Below are positions 42,958 to 52,328 of a stretch of 64,000 bases of DNA, piece after piece. Made by a program: the position numbers and the translations under genes. The DNA is from JANLVI01 sp031363915 (GTDB lineage: Bacteria; Vulcanimicrobiota; Vulcanimicrobiia; Vulcanimicrobiales; Vulcanimicrobiaceae), in NCBI GenBank assembly GCA_031363915.1, contig JANLVI010000009.1, positions 1-64,000 of the forward strand. The letters run 5' to 3'. Numbering within the stretch: the first letter of the stretch is position 1; each line of letters starts with the position of its first letter. The notes beneath the pieces are model-generated. The model was not told the DNA's origin, did not search any database, and worked only from the letters and a program-made list of their open reading frames with translations.

Positions 42958-44562
42958 ATTCTGACCGTACCCGGACCATCCGAACGCCTTTTGGGCGACC
43001 TGGCCGCGCTTGGCCTCGGCGGCGTCTCGAGCGTGCATCGCAATCTGACCGTTGCCGATTTGTACGAACACGCGCTGAGAAAGCGCGAAGGGGTCCTCGG
43101 AGCCGACGGTCAGCTCGTCGTCGAGACGGGCAAACACACCGGCCGTTCGCCCAACGACAAGTTTTTCGTCCGCGAACCCTCGAGCGAACGACACATCGAT
43201 TGGGGCACATCGAACAAAGCGATCGACGCGGAGAAATTCGATGCGTTGCTCGGCCGCGTCGGGGCGTATCTCGACGGCAAAGAGCTCTACTCGCTCGATT
43301 GCTACAGCGGTGCGGACCCGCGCTATCGGCTTCCGGTGCGCATTCTCACGACGTATGCGTGGCAGAATCTTTTTGCACGCGACCTCTTCATCGGCCGCGC
43401 GCACGAAGATCCCGATTTCAAGCCCGAATTCACCCTGCTCGATGCCGCGCTCTTCGATGCCGAACCGGCTCGCGACGGCACCGCGTCATCGACGTTCGTG
43501 CTGGTGAATTTCGCGCGCAAAATCGTGCTCATCGGCGGCACGCGCTATGCCGGTGAAATCAAGAAGTCCGTCTTCACGATCATGAACTATCTCATGCCGC
43601 TGCGCTCGGTCCTTTCGATGCACTGCTCCGCAAACATGGGCCCCGACGGCGACGTAGCCATCTTCTTCGGCCTCTCGGGTACGGGCAAGACGACGCTTTC
43701 GGCCGATAGCTCGCGCCCGCTCATCGGCGATGACGAGCACGGCTGGTCCAACGACGGCGTGTTCAATTTCGAGGGCGGCTGCTACGCGAAAGCGATCAAA
43801 CTCTCGCAGGATGCCGAGCCCGAAATTTGGGCGGCATCGCACCGTTTTGGGACCGTCCTCGAAAACGTCGTCATCGATCCGACGACGCGCGAACTGGATC
43901 TTGACTCGCAAGTACTCACCGAGAACACACGCTCGGCCTATCCGATCGATTTCATCCCCAACATCGTCAAAGGCTCGCAGGGCGGCCATCCGCGCACGAT
44001 CGTCATGCTGACCGCCGATGCGTTCGGGGTGCTGCCGCCGATCGCGCGCATGACCGACGCCCAGGCGATGTATCACTTTCTCTCCGGGTACACCGCAAAA
44101 GTCGCCGGCACCGAACGCGGCGTGACGGAGCCGACCGCGACGTTTTCGACCTGCTTTGGTGCTCCGTTCATGGTGCACCACCCAACGGTGTACGCGCAGC
44201 TGCTCGGCGAGCGCATCGCCAAACACGAAGTGTCGTGCTGGCTTGTAAACACGGGCTGGAACGGCGGACCGTACGGCGTCGGTAAACGCATGAAAATCGG
44301 CTATACGCGCGCGATGGTCAACGCGGCGATCGCGGGACGACTGCACGATGTCGACTTCGTCAAAGAACCGTTCTTCGGCCTCGAAATTCCGGCCAACGTT
44401 CCCGAGGTGCCGAGCGACGTGCTCGATCCGCGCGCGTCGTGGTCCGACACAGCCGCGTACGACGCGCAGGCGAAGAAACTCGCCGGCCTCTTCGCGGCGA
44501 ATTTCGAACGATTCTCAGCGCACGCCTCGCCTGAGATCCTCGCTGTCGCCATCAAACCCTAG
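42958..44562 (+). CDS. pckA: Phosphoenolpyruvate carboxykinase (ATP)
   Basis: Makes phosphoenolpyruvate from oxaloacetate and ATP for gluconeogenesis. Marks: GKHTGRSPNDKFFV, FARKIVLIGGTRYAGEIKKS, Walker-type GLSGTGKTTLS, GDDEHGWSNDGVFNFEGG and LVNTGWNGGPYGVGKRMK. Start is uncertain: GAGGAG at 42945-42950 points to ATT 42958 or CTG 42961, giving about 534 residues, the family's size. TTG 42991 would be 11 residues shorter. ATG 42898 is in frame but shares CATG with the divergent moeA start, leaving no room for a promoter. Confidence 0.93.
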   Translation: MLTVPGPSERLLGDLAALGLGGVSSVHRNLTVADLYEHALRKREGVLGADGQLVVETGKHTGRSPNDKFFVREPSSERHIDWGTSNKAIDAEKFDALLGRVGAYLDGKELYSLDCYSGADPRYRLPVRILTTYAWQNLFARDLFIGRAHEDPDFKPEFTLLDAALFDAEPARDGTASSTFVLVNFARKIVLIGGTRYAGEIKKSVFTIMNYLMPLRSVLSMHCSANMGPDGDVAIFFGLSGTGKTTLSADSSRPLIGDDEHGWSNDGVFNFEGGCYAKAIKLSQDAEPEIWAASHRFGTVLENVVIDPTTRELDLDSQVLTENTRSAYPIDFIPNIVKGSQGGHPRTIVMLTADAFGVLPPIARMTDAQAMYHFLSGYTAKVAGTERGVTEPTATFSTCFGAPFMVHHPTVYAQLLGERIAKHEVSCWLVNTGWNGGPYGVGKRMKIGYTRAMVNAAIAGRLHDVDFVKEPFFGLEIPANVPEVPSDVLDPRASWSDTAAYDAQAKKLAGLFAANFERFSAHASPEILAVAIKP

Positions 44563-44652
44563 GGCTACGTAAACGACTGCCGTTCCGTAAGAGGGACGGC
44601 GACGGTGATCCGGAATCGTGCCGAAACTTTCTTCACGTTCCGGGAGGCGTCG

Positions 44653-46455
44653 ATGATCTTCTTTCGCCCCGAGCGGTTAGCATTGCTAGCCGTTCTTCCG
44701 TTTCTCGCAGCCTGCGCAGGAGGCGGCGGAAGCTCGCCCGCTCCCGCGCTTCCGAAGCCGCCGAGCGGCCCATCCGCGACGGCGCCGAGCGCATCGCTCC
44801 TATCGACGCCCGCGCGCGGCGCGCTCGTGACGGTCTCGTTTCCGCTTCGAGATGAAGCCGGTCTCAATACTCTTATCAGCGCGCAGACGGACAAATCGTC
44901 TCCGCTCTACCACCATTTCATCACGCCGCAGCAATTCCGCGATTCGTACGGCCCCGATCCGACGTCCGTCGATTCGGTCGATGCGTATCTTCGTGCGCAA
45001 GGGTTTACAACGCAGCGTACGTCGCTGGGTCTCATCGCCGACGCCCCGCAAGGCGTCGTCGAGAGCACGTTCCATATTCGCGTGCGCGCGGTCCAGACGA
45101 AAGGCCGCGAAGCACAGGGCATCTCGCTAGCACCGACCTTGCCCACGGCCCTCGCGAAAGCCGGCGCTTCGGTGTCCGTCGGTTCGTTCCTCAAACACGT
45201 CCATTCCAAAAAAATCGGCGGCGCGACGACGGACAATCGCTACTCGACCGCAGGCCCATATTGGTTCACGGATCTCAAACAAGCCTACGGCTATCCCGCG
45301 AACGGTGTCGCCAACGGCGCAGGCCGATCGATTGCCATCGTGATGAGTTCCGACGTGCTCGATTCCGATACGGCGGCGTACTTCGGCCACGAAAAATTCG
45401 CCCCGGTGCCGTTCGTCGAACGACATCCCGTTCTCGGTGGCCCACCTTCCTTCGATCCGGCGAGCGGCGGCTCCGACGAAGCGAGTCTCGACGTGCAACA
45501 GTCGCTGGGCAGCGCGCCGGGCGCGAAAGTGCTGCTTTACGACATCCCCGATCTGAGCGATACCTCAACGATTGCGGCCTACACGAAGATCGTCGAAGAC
45601 AATAAGGCCGACATCGTCTCCTCGTCGTTCGGACTTTGCGAACTCTATTACACCGCCGACTACAATGGCGGGACCGACTTCACGACGCTGCTCAAGCACC
45701 AGCACAACGTCTTCCGTCAAGGCAACGCGCAGGGCATCACCTTCGTTGCCAGCTCCGGCGACAACGGCGCGTACGAGTGTTACGATCCGACCGGATCGAC
45801 GAAGATCCGCACCGGCGTTTCATCACCCGCAAACGACACATCGGTCGTTGCGGTCGGCGGAACGAATCTCGTCACGGCATCGACGGTGGGAACGCGTGAT
45901 TCGTCCTACATTCGCGAGAGCGCGTTCGCCGATGTGTACGATGCCTCGGCCGGAGTAACGGCCCCCAACGACCGTTGGGGATCGGGCGGCGGTGTGAGCA
46001 CGTTCTTCAAAAAACCTTGGTATCAAAATCTGGTCAACACGCGTTCCTCCATGCGAACGATCCCCGATATTTCCATGCAGATGGGCGGGTGCCCGTACGG
46101 CCCGCCCGTCCTACCCACGTGCAGTACCGATGACAGCTCGACGGTCGCCGTCATCGGCGGAGGTTTCGGCCTGCTCATCGGCACCAGCGCATCAGCGCCG
46201 GAATTCGCCGGACTCCTAGCCGTTACGGAGAGCACGCTTGGCACGCGCCTAGGCAATGCGAACGGCTACATCTACGTCGTCGCGGCCATCGAGGGTTCGA
46301 GCGCGTTCCACAACGCGATTCCGGGCGATAACGGTTATCCTGCGACACCGGGTTACAACTACGTTGTGGGCAACGGAACGCCCAAAGCGGCGCCGTTCTC
46401 GTTCAACTTCGGCGCACCGCTCGCGGGCGTTCCGCAAACACCCACGAACCCTTAG
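44653..46455 (+). CDS. S53 family (sedolisin) secreted serine protease
   Basis: 600 residues. GGGAGG five bases before ATG 44653 fixes the start and yields a lipoprotein signal (LLAVLPFLAAC). A propeptide (about 50-190, SPLYHHFITPQQFRDSYGP) precedes the subtilisin-like domain. The sedolisin triad is visible as Glu about 276 and Asp about 280 in GGSDEASLDVQQS and Ser about 512 in GTSASAPEFAG, with Asp in ASSGDNGAYEC. Such enzymes work extracellularly at acidic pH. A 16-bp hairpin begins 6 bases after the stop. Confidence 0.92.
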   Translation: MIFFRPERLALLAVLPFLAACAGGGGSSPAPALPKPPSGPSATAPSASLLSTPARGALVTVSFPLRDEAGLNTLISAQTDKSSPLYHHFITPQQFRDSYGPDPTSVDSVDAYLRAQGFTTQRTSLGLIADAPQGVVESTFHIRVRAVQTKGREAQGISLAPTLPTALAKAGASVSVGSFLKHVHSKKIGGATTDNRYSTAGPYWFTDLKQAYGYPANGVANGAGRSIAIVMSSDVLDSDTAAYFGHEKFAPVPFVERHPVLGGPPSFDPASGGSDEASLDVQQSLGSAPGAKVLLYDIPDLSDTSTIAAYTKIVEDNKADIVSSSFGLCELYYTADYNGGTDFTTLLKHQHNVFRQGNAQGITFVASSGDNGAYECYDPTGSTKIRTGVSSPANDTSVVAVGGTNLVTASTVGTRDSSYIRESAFADVYDASAGVTAPNDRWGSGGGVSTFFKKPWYQNLVNTRSSMRTIPDISMQMGGCPYGPPVLPTCSTDDSSTVAVIGGGFGLLIGTSASAPEFAGLLAVTESTLGTRLGNANGYIYVVAAIEGSSAFHNAIPGDNGYPATPGYNYVVGNGTPKAAPFSFNFGAPLAGVPQTPTNP

Positions 46456-46461
46456 CCCGCC

Positions 46462-46498
46462 TTTCGTTCCCGCGCACGCACGGTGCGCGGGAACGAAA
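46462..46498 (+). promoter_or_regulatory. 16-bp perfect hairpin ending at the STAND gene start codon
   Basis: TTTCGTTCCCGCGCAC (46462-46477) is perfectly complementary to GTGCGCGGGAACGAAA (46483-46498), with a 5-base loop. The right arm includes the only purine-rich stretch (GGGAACGAA) before ATG 46498 and the A of that codon. As RNA it would hide the ribosome-binding site, and it also follows the S53 protease stop by 6 bases. It may terminate the protease transcript, repress translation of the next gene or serve as an operator. Confidence 0.75.
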
Positions 46499-48603
46499 TG
46501 ATCGCAAGCGAAACAGCCGCCATGAGCCCGACCGCTCCCGTTGCCGAATTCGTCGGCCGCGATCGTGTCTGCGATGAGATTCACGCTCGTATGAGCGCGG
46601 GTCGCATCGTCACGCTCGTCGGTCCGGGCGGCGTGGGAAAAACGCGCGTCGCGCGGCAAATGATCGCGGAATACGGGGGCGTCTTCGTCGACCTAGCCGC
46701 CCTGAGCGATCCGGAACTCGTGCTCGCATTTATCGCGGAGCGAGTCGGAACTCCGGAAACCAGCTCCGGACTGTTCGAGAGTCTTAGCCGCCACCTCGCG
46801 CGCGACGCACGCTTGATCGTCCTCGATAACTGCGAGCACATGCAAGAAGCGATCGCGGGCATCGCGCAACGCTTGGTCGACGACGCGCCATCAACGCGAC
46901 TGCTGGCGACGAGCCGCGTGCCGCTTGGCACGCGCTCCGAGTTCGTCTTTCCCATCGGCCCGCTCGCAGCGGCGGACGCGCACGAACTCTTTTGCGCCAG
47001 AGCGCGCGAAGCAAATCCTACGTACGTCCATGATGCCGCTGCCGTCGCGCGCATTTGCAAACGCGTCGACTATCTTCCGCTCGCAATTGCCCTGGCGGCG
47101 GTGCGTACGAAAGTCTTGCCCGTCGATGCCTTAGCCACGCGGCTCGAGGGACGCATGCAGTTGCTTGGCGATGTGAGGCTTAGCGGTCGTCAAGAAACGA
47201 TTCGCATGCTCGTGTCGTGGAGCGATGAGTTGCTCGACACCGACCTGCGCGCGTGGTTCCGCGCCGTCAGCATCTTTACCGGAGGCTGGACGGACGACGC
47301 CGCTGCCGCGATCACGCAGCGGTCACGCGAAGACGCAGCGGAAGCCGGCCGTGCGCTCATCGAACGTTCGCTTGCGCTGGACGCGGGCGACGGGCGGACG
47401 CGCTTGTTCGAACCGATGCGCGATTTTGCGTTCGAACGCCTCAACGACGATCCGGAGCGCGCGGCGATCGCCGAACGCCACGCGCGGTACTATGCATCGC
47501 TCGTCGATCGCGGCCTTCCGTTCGCGAATATGTACGATCGCGCGTGGGTGATCCAAATCGAACGCGAGATGGACAACGTGCGCTCGGCCCTGACGTGGGC
47601 GGTCCGGCGCGGCGAACCCGGCTTCGCACTGCGTTTTGCAACCGCCCTCGGACCATTTTGGAGCAATCACGGGCGCTTTAGCGAAGGCAATCGCTGGCTC
47701 GTGCGGGCGCTCGAGACCGCCTCGACGGAATCCGCGCGGATACGCGCTCGCACGCTGCTCGAACTGCGCCGACTCAATACCGGCCGCAACGCCCACGACG
47801 AAGCAGCCGGCTATGGAGAACGCGCCCTCGTAGCCGCGCGCGAAGCAGGCGACCGGGCCCAGATTGCCGAGGCCCTCTTCGGTCTTGCCGTCAACGCATT
47901 CGATCCCGGACGCTACGATGCCGCGCAGCGATCGCTCGATGCATTCGCGGAACTCGGCGCGGACGGCATCCCCGGCTCCATCCTCGCAAGCGCAATCAAC
48001 TTACAAGGTCTGCTCCACCTCGTACGCGGGGATCATGCCGGCGCGCGTCTGTGCTACCTTGACGCGCTCGATCTCGCGCGCCGAGTCGAGGACCAAATGT
48101 GTGCCGCACGCGCGCTCTCGAATTTAGGCAACCTCGAAATGTACGCCGACAGACTCGTTGAGGCCGTACCCTTTTACGAAGAGTCGCTCGAGATAGCACG
48201 CGCGTTCAACAACGTCCGGCTGACGTGCGTCTTACATGCGAACCTCGCCGAACTCGGTATTCGCAAAAACGACTCGGCTTTCGCGCGCGAACACGCCGGA
48301 GCCGAGTATGCGCTGGCGCGGAAAACCGGCCGCGCGATTCACTTGGCTTCTTCGCTCGAAACGCTCGGCGAGGCCGAGGTGCTGGAAGAACGCTTCGCAT
48401 CGGCCGCCGCAATTTTCTCGCACGCAAAACGCCTGCGCCGCGACATCGGCACCGAAATCGACCCCGTCAACGGCGAAGTCTACGAATCGTTCGTCGCCCG
48501 CACGCGCGCGGCACTTGGCGATGACGCCTTCTCCGATGCGTGGCAGCGCGGATTCGAACTCGATGCAGCGGAGCTTGGAATCGATGCCCTCTTTGCGACC
48601 TAA
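46498..48603 (+). CDS. STAND NTPase with TPR repeats (AfsR/LuxR-family-like)
   Basis: 701 residues from ATG 46498 (GTG 46483 is possible but lies inside the hairpin). An NB-ARC-type NTPase: Walker A TLVGPGGVGKTRVAR, Walker B ARLIVLDNCEHM, sensor LLATSRVPLG and the downstream PLAIALAAVRTK motif. A winged-helix-like region follows, then a TPR-rich C-terminus (about 390-690, RALSNLGNLEMYADRL). No DNA-binding domain is present at either end, unlike AfsR or MalT. It probably acts as a signal-controlled scaffold. The next gene starts inside its last 20 bases. Confidence 0.82.
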   Translation: MIASETAAMSPTAPVAEFVGRDRVCDEIHARMSAGRIVTLVGPGGVGKTRVARQMIAEYGGVFVDLAALSDPELVLAFIAERVGTPETSSGLFESLSRHLARDARLIVLDNCEHMQEAIAGIAQRLVDDAPSTRLLATSRVPLGTRSEFVFPIGPLAAADAHELFCARAREANPTYVHDAAAVARICKRVDYLPLAIALAAVRTKVLPVDALATRLEGRMQLLGDVRLSGRQETIRMLVSWSDELLDTDLRAWFRAVSIFTGGWTDDAAAAITQRSREDAAEAGRALIERSLALDAGDGRTRLFEPMRDFAFERLNDDPERAAIAERHARYYASLVDRGLPFANMYDRAWVIQIEREMDNVRSALTWAVRRGEPGFALRFATALGPFWSNHGRFSEGNRWLVRALETASTESARIRARTLLELRRLNTGRNAHDEAAGYGERALVAAREAGDRAQIAEALFGLAVNAFDPGRYDAAQRSLDAFAELGADGIPGSILASAINLQGLLHLVRGDHAGARLCYLDALDLARRVEDQMCAARALSNLGNLEMYADRLVEAVPFYEESLEIARAFNNVRLTCVLHANLAELGIRKNDSAFAREHAGAEYALARKTGRAIHLASSLETLGEAEVLEERFASAAAIFSHAKRLRRDIGTEIDPVNGEVYESFVARTRAALGDDAFSDAWQRGFELDAAELGIDALFAT

Positions 48604-49579
48604 GGTCAAAATTGCCACTTCTGCTTCGAGTGCGCCGTCGCTCGAACGCATCAACGCCTCGGGCACGCTCGAGGTCGAACTGGAGCACGTCGTGCTCGAC
48701 GAAACCGGGTGCGCCGCCAACGGAACCGGCTCCGGCGTCGAAATGCTCTGGCGTCACATCCATCTCTTTCCGCGCGCGTGGTCGAGTGCGGCCCTTACAT
48801 CGCTGCCGGACTTACGTTGGTTTCATACCGATCACGTCGGCGTCGACTCGATCCCGCTCCACGAACTCGCCGCGCGCAAGATCGTACTGACCAACGGCGT
48901 CGGATTACACTCGCGACCGATCGCGGAGTGGCTCGTGATGACCTTGCTCGGTGCGGTCAAGCAGTACGCGCACTGGGTGCGCAGCTCCGATGCCGGGATC
49001 TGGAATCGCGACGTCGCCCTCGACGAGCTGCGCGGGAAACGGGCGCTGGTGATCGGTTTTGGCGGCATCGGTTCGGAATTCGCAGCGCTCGTTCGACCTT
49101 TTGGCGTCGAGATCGTCGCGGCGGTCCGGTACCCGCGCGCGCACGTTCCATCGAATGTCGATCGGCTCGTCGTCGGCGATGCGTGGCAGGCCGAACTCGC
49201 GCAGGCGGACTTCGTCATCTTGACGTTGCCTGGGACCGACGATAACGTGCGCATGATCGATTCTGCGGCGTTTGCGGCGATGAAACCCGGCGCGTGGTTA
49301 CTCAACGTCTCGCGCGGATCGCTCGTCGATGTCCCCGCGCTTCTCCAGGCGCTTGAGAATGGATCGCTCGGCGGCGCAGCGCTCGATGCATTCGATCACG
49401 AACCGCTTCCGCCGGATTCACCGCTGTGGGGCCGCCCAAACGTGCTCGTCACGCCGCACTACACCTGGAACTCTTCGCAAACGGTCGCCCGCGTCTACGG
49501 ATTACTGAGCGACAACGTGCGCACGTATCTTGCCGGGAAGCCGCTGCTCAACGTCGTCGACTACGCGCGCGGCTACTAG
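48584..49579 (+). CDS. D-isomer specific 2-hydroxyacid dehydrogenase
   Basis: 331 residues from ATG 48584, overlapping the STAND gene by 20 bases. NAD-binding GxGxxG in ALVIGFGGIGSEFA, substrate arginine in LLNVSRGSLVDVPAL, catalytic Glu in DAFDHEPLP and His in VTPHYTWNS; HSRPIAEWLVMTLLG is typical of the family. Closest in style to hydroxypyruvate or phosphoglycerate dehydrogenases without ACT domain; the physiological 2-ketoacid is unknown. A methyltransferase follows after 4 bases. Confidence 0.88.
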   Translation: MPSLRPKVKIATSASSAPSLERINASGTLEVELEHVVLDETGCAANGTGSGVEMLWRHIHLFPRAWSSAALTSLPDLRWFHTDHVGVDSIPLHELAARKIVLTNGVGLHSRPIAEWLVMTLLGAVKQYAHWVRSSDAGIWNRDVALDELRGKRALVIGFGGIGSEFAALVRPFGVEIVAAVRYPRAHVPSNVDRLVVGDAWQAELAQADFVILTLPGTDDNVRMIDSAAFAAMKPGAWLLNVSRGSLVDVPALLQALENGSLGGAALDAFDHEPLPPDSPLWGRPNVLVTPHYTWNSSQTVARVYGLLSDNVRTYLAGKPLLNVVDYARGY

Positions 49580-49583
49580 CTCC

Positions 49584-50294
49584 ATGCCCGGCCCGTTTCG
49601 CGATTACGACGCCTTTGCGGAGGCATATGCCGAGCGGACGCAGAGCAATGCGTACAACGCACACTACGAGCGGCCGGCGATCCGGGCGCTGCTCGGTCCG
49701 CTTGCGGGACTACGCGTGCTCGATGCGGGCTGTGCGGCAGGCGAGCACGCCCTGTGGCTTTTCGAGCAAGGTGCAATCGTCACGGCGATCGACATCAGCG
49801 AACCGATGTTGCATCTTGCGCGAACGCGTCTCGATCCCGGTGCCGTCGTCCTTGCAGCGGACATCGGTCAGCCGCTACCGTTCGCCGATGCGAGTTTCGA
49901 TCTGATCTTCAGTTCGCTCACGCTGCACTATGTTGCCGACTGGGAGCCGATGTTCTCCGAGTTCGCACGCGTCCTCACGCCGGGCGGAACGGTCGTCTTC
50001 TCAACCCACCATCCGGGCATGGATCTCGGCCTTACGGACTACTTTACCGTGCGCGAAATCGACGACCGTTGGGGCGGTTTCGGCGCAGATGAGGTCCACG
50101 TCCGCTTCTACCACCGCCCACTGCACGCCATCATGAGCCCGCTCTTGAACGCCGGATTCCGCATCGAGACCATCTCCGAACCGGAGCCGGATGCAGAACT
50201 TGCGACGCGCGACCCGGACGCCGATCGCGTGCTACGGACGAAGCCATTCTTTCTGTTCGTACGCGCGACGAAGACCACGGACCGGGACGAATAA
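49584..50294 (+). CDS. Class I SAM-dependent methyltransferase
   Basis: 236-residue Rossmann methyltransferase: motif I VLDAGCAAGEHALWL, motif II acidic AIDISEPMLHLA, AADIGQPLPFADASFDLI and post-motif region VLTPGGTVVFSTHHP. It resembles small-molecule methyltransferases of the UbiE/type 11 group. The start ATG 49584 is 4 bases after the dehydrogenase stop, so it ends a three-gene run (STAND, dehydrogenase, methyltransferase). Substrate unknown. Confidence 0.88.
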   Translation: MPGPFRDYDAFAEAYAERTQSNAYNAHYERPAIRALLGPLAGLRVLDAGCAAGEHALWLFEQGAIVTAIDISEPMLHLARTRLDPGAVVLAADIGQPLPFADASFDLIFSSLTLHYVADWEPMFSEFARVLTPGGTVVFSTHHPGMDLGLTDYFTVREIDDRWGGFGADEVHVRFYHRPLHAIMSPLLNAGFRIETISEPEPDAELATRDPDADRVLRTKPFFLFVRATKTTDRDE

Positions 50295-50539
50295 AAACCG
50301 AGGCGTTCGTACCGACCGATGCCGGTCGGTGACTTTGGCCTCGGCAAGCTCGAAGGTCGTCGCGTACGGTTTGAACGTGACGTGATTGTTCACAGTCGTC
50401 AGCGACTGCGGAGAGCAGAGAAACAATCCGAGGGCTTGATCGTGTGTAAAACGATCCATCGTCTCGGCTTTTTTCATCATCGCCGGCCCATTCGTCGTCA
50501 ATCTCCACTCGGCTCCGGCAGCGAGACTGGCCGCGGTCT
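50295..50539. other. Unassigned spacer with weak coding signal on the minus strand
   Basis: No convincing gene. A minus-strand frame (about 50543-50232) includes the plausible sequence ETMDRFTHDQALGLFLC and VTFKPYATTFELAEAKVTD, but it runs into the methyltransferase gene on the other strand and has no recognisable family. I leave it unassigned. Confidence 0.35.
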
Positions 50540-50966
50540 GCACTTCATCAGTCGCGTGAAGGCCGACCGGCCGGATATTCGCATCGTCTCTCTCAAGCGA
50601 GACGTCGAAGGGCCGATGTTGCGCGCTGCCCTCGACGCCGGAGCCGACGCCTGCTGTCTTGCGACGATCTCACAGGGTCATCTCCTGCAGGCGATCAAGG
50701 CCGTGGCCGAAGGCGCGACGTGGCTCGACTCCGAGATTTCCCGGGCGGTCTTCGCGCCGAATGAAACCGGCCTGCGGCCGCATCTCTCACCGCGCGAGCG
50801 TTCGATCCTCGCACTGATCGTCCAAGGCTACTCGAACGTCGAGATCGCCGCGACGCTGGCCCGCGCCCTTAGAACCGTGCACACGTACGTCGCGTGTGAG
50901 TGCGGCCCTCAGTGCGCTACGGCTCAATCTCGTTTCACCCGTGCCGTCAACGTAAACGAAGCCTGA
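50540..50966 (+). pseudogene. Decayed NarL/LuxR-type response regulator
   Basis: The frame contains the C-terminal half of a receiver domain (KADRPDIRIVSL, MLRAALDAGADACCLATIS, LLQAIKAVAEGATWL) and a LuxR helix-turn-helix (LSPRERSILALIVQGYSN, VEIAATLARALRTVHTYV). The phosphorylation aspartate half is missing upstream. After HTYVA the sequence leaves frame: the expected C-terminus (VSAALSALRLNLVSP) lies in another frame. Truncation plus frameshift indicates a pseudogene. The 150 bases up to 51117 hold only its remnant tail. Confidence 0.6.
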
Positions 50967-51117
50967 CGGACGTCGAAGCCCGCACGGAGACACGGGGTGT
51001 AAATTCCGTCTGCGCGCGAACGTTGCCGCCGGACGTCCGTAGTTCGATCGTCGATTCACGCGCGCACGCGGACGCTCCGACGGGAAGCGCGGCGGAGGAA
51101 TGCGACTGCAGCGATGC

Positions 51118-52284
51118 TCATGCGTTCACCGGCTTTGCGATCCAACTGCGATAGTAAGCTTCATCTTCTGCCGGTGCAGCAGTTTCTGCAAGCCGGAGTG
51201 GGTTGAACGCATCGATCGCGAATGCCAATTCGTCCGTTGCCGTTTTTCCAAGGGAACCTTCGACGGCACCGGGCTGCGGACCGTGCGGCGCACCCGCCGC
51301 ATGTAAGGTGATCGAGCGTTCTTCGATGCCGCGCCGACTCATGAAATTTCCGCTCGCGTAATAGATGATCTCATCGCAGTCGACACTCGAGTGATTGTAG
51401 GGTGCGGGGATCGCGAGCGGATGGTAATCGAACATCCGCGGCGCGAAGAGCAGCAGCGCCGCACCCGGCGCATCGAAGAGCTGATGCGAGCTCGGCGGTT
51501 GGTGAATTTTGCCCGTTATCGGCATATAGTCATCAGCATTGAATGCCGAGGGATAGCAGTAGCCGTCCCAACCGACCACATCGAAGGGATGATTTTCCAC
51601 GGTGTAAATGGCACTGCGCCCTTTGGCCGTAATGCGCACTTCATATTCGCCGGGCGCGTCGATCGGGTCGGACAATTCCGGCGCGCGGAAGTCGCGCTCG
51701 TAGTACGGCGCATGCTCGTGCAGTTGGCCGAATGCGTTGCGAAATTTGCTCGGGATCGTAATCGAACCCGACGACTCGAGGATGACGAGGTCGCTCAGCG
51801 TCTGCGGCTGGAGTTGGTAGGTCGTGCCGGTCGGCACGTGCAGAAAATCGTGCGCACGGTAGGCGATGGTGCCGAACGGCGTGGCGAGCGTCCCCGATCC
51901 TGCCTGAACGAAGATCAATTCATCACCGCTGGAGTTGCGGAAAAAATAGTCCATCGGCCGATCCACGCGCGCGACGGAGACGATCGCATCGTCGTTCCCC
52001 ACGATCGGCGTGCGAGCACTCACGGCGTCGCCGCCTGCGGGCAAGCGTCCCGTAAACCAGTGCCGATTCTTGAGCGGGTCGTTCGGCAAAAAGCGCACCA
52101 GCGGCCGTTCCCACGCTTTAACATCGAGCGTCGCGGTCGGCGGCCGCAGATGATACGCAAGCGAATACACGCTCTCGAAGCCTTTGGTCGAGATGAGCTC
52201 TTCGGCATACAGACCACCGTCGGGCCGCCGGAACTGCGTATGACGCTTACCCGGAAGCGTCCCTTGCCGCACGTAAAATGCCAT
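51118..52284 (-). CDS. hmgA: Homogentisate 1,2-dioxygenase
   Basis: Fe(II) ring-cleaving enzyme making maleylacetoacetate from homogentisate. 388 residues: N-terminal RQGTLPGKRHTQFRRPDGG, ISTKGFESVYSLAYHLRPP, a jelly-roll with FGQLHEHAPYYERDF, VENHPFDVVGWDGYCYPSAF, and the iron-site region PYNHSSVDCDEIIYYASGNF with HAAGAPHGPQPG. HPPD at 12149 supplies its substrate. It is 44 bases downstream of a histidine kinase gene on the same strand, so expression may follow that two-component system. Fumarylacetoacetase is not in this window. Confidence 0.9.
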   Translation of the reverse strand: MAFYVRQGTLPGKRHTQFRRPDGGLYAEELISTKGFESVYSLAYHLRPPTATLDVKAWERPLVRFLPNDPLKNRHWFTGRLPAGGDAVSARTPIVGNDDAIVSVARVDRPMDYFFRNSSGDELIFVQAGSGTLATPFGTIAYRAHDFLHVPTGTTYQLQPQTLSDLVILESSGSITIPSKFRNAFGQLHEHAPYYERDFRAPELSDPIDAPGEYEVRITAKGRSAIYTVENHPFDVVGWDGYCYPSAFNADDYMPITGKIHQPPSSHQLFDAPGAALLLFAPRMFDYHPLAIPAPYNHSSVDCDEIIYYASGNFMSRRGIEERSITLHAAGAPHGPQPGAVEGSLGKTATDELAFAIDAFNPLRLAETAAPAEDEAYYRSWIAKPVNA

Positions 52285-52328
52285 ACTCGTCGCTTCGCGC
52301 AGCGGACCAAAATCGCCCCGCTCGGCGC

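Noticed and set aside
44575..44600. Hairpin after pckA as an intrinsic terminator
   Set aside because: The arms (CCGTTCC and GGGACGG) pair imperfectly and no T run follows.
48236..48583. N-terminal extension of the 2-hydroxyacid dehydrogenase frame
   Set aside because: It overlaps the TPR-coding end of the STAND gene in another frame and has no dehydrogenase similarity.
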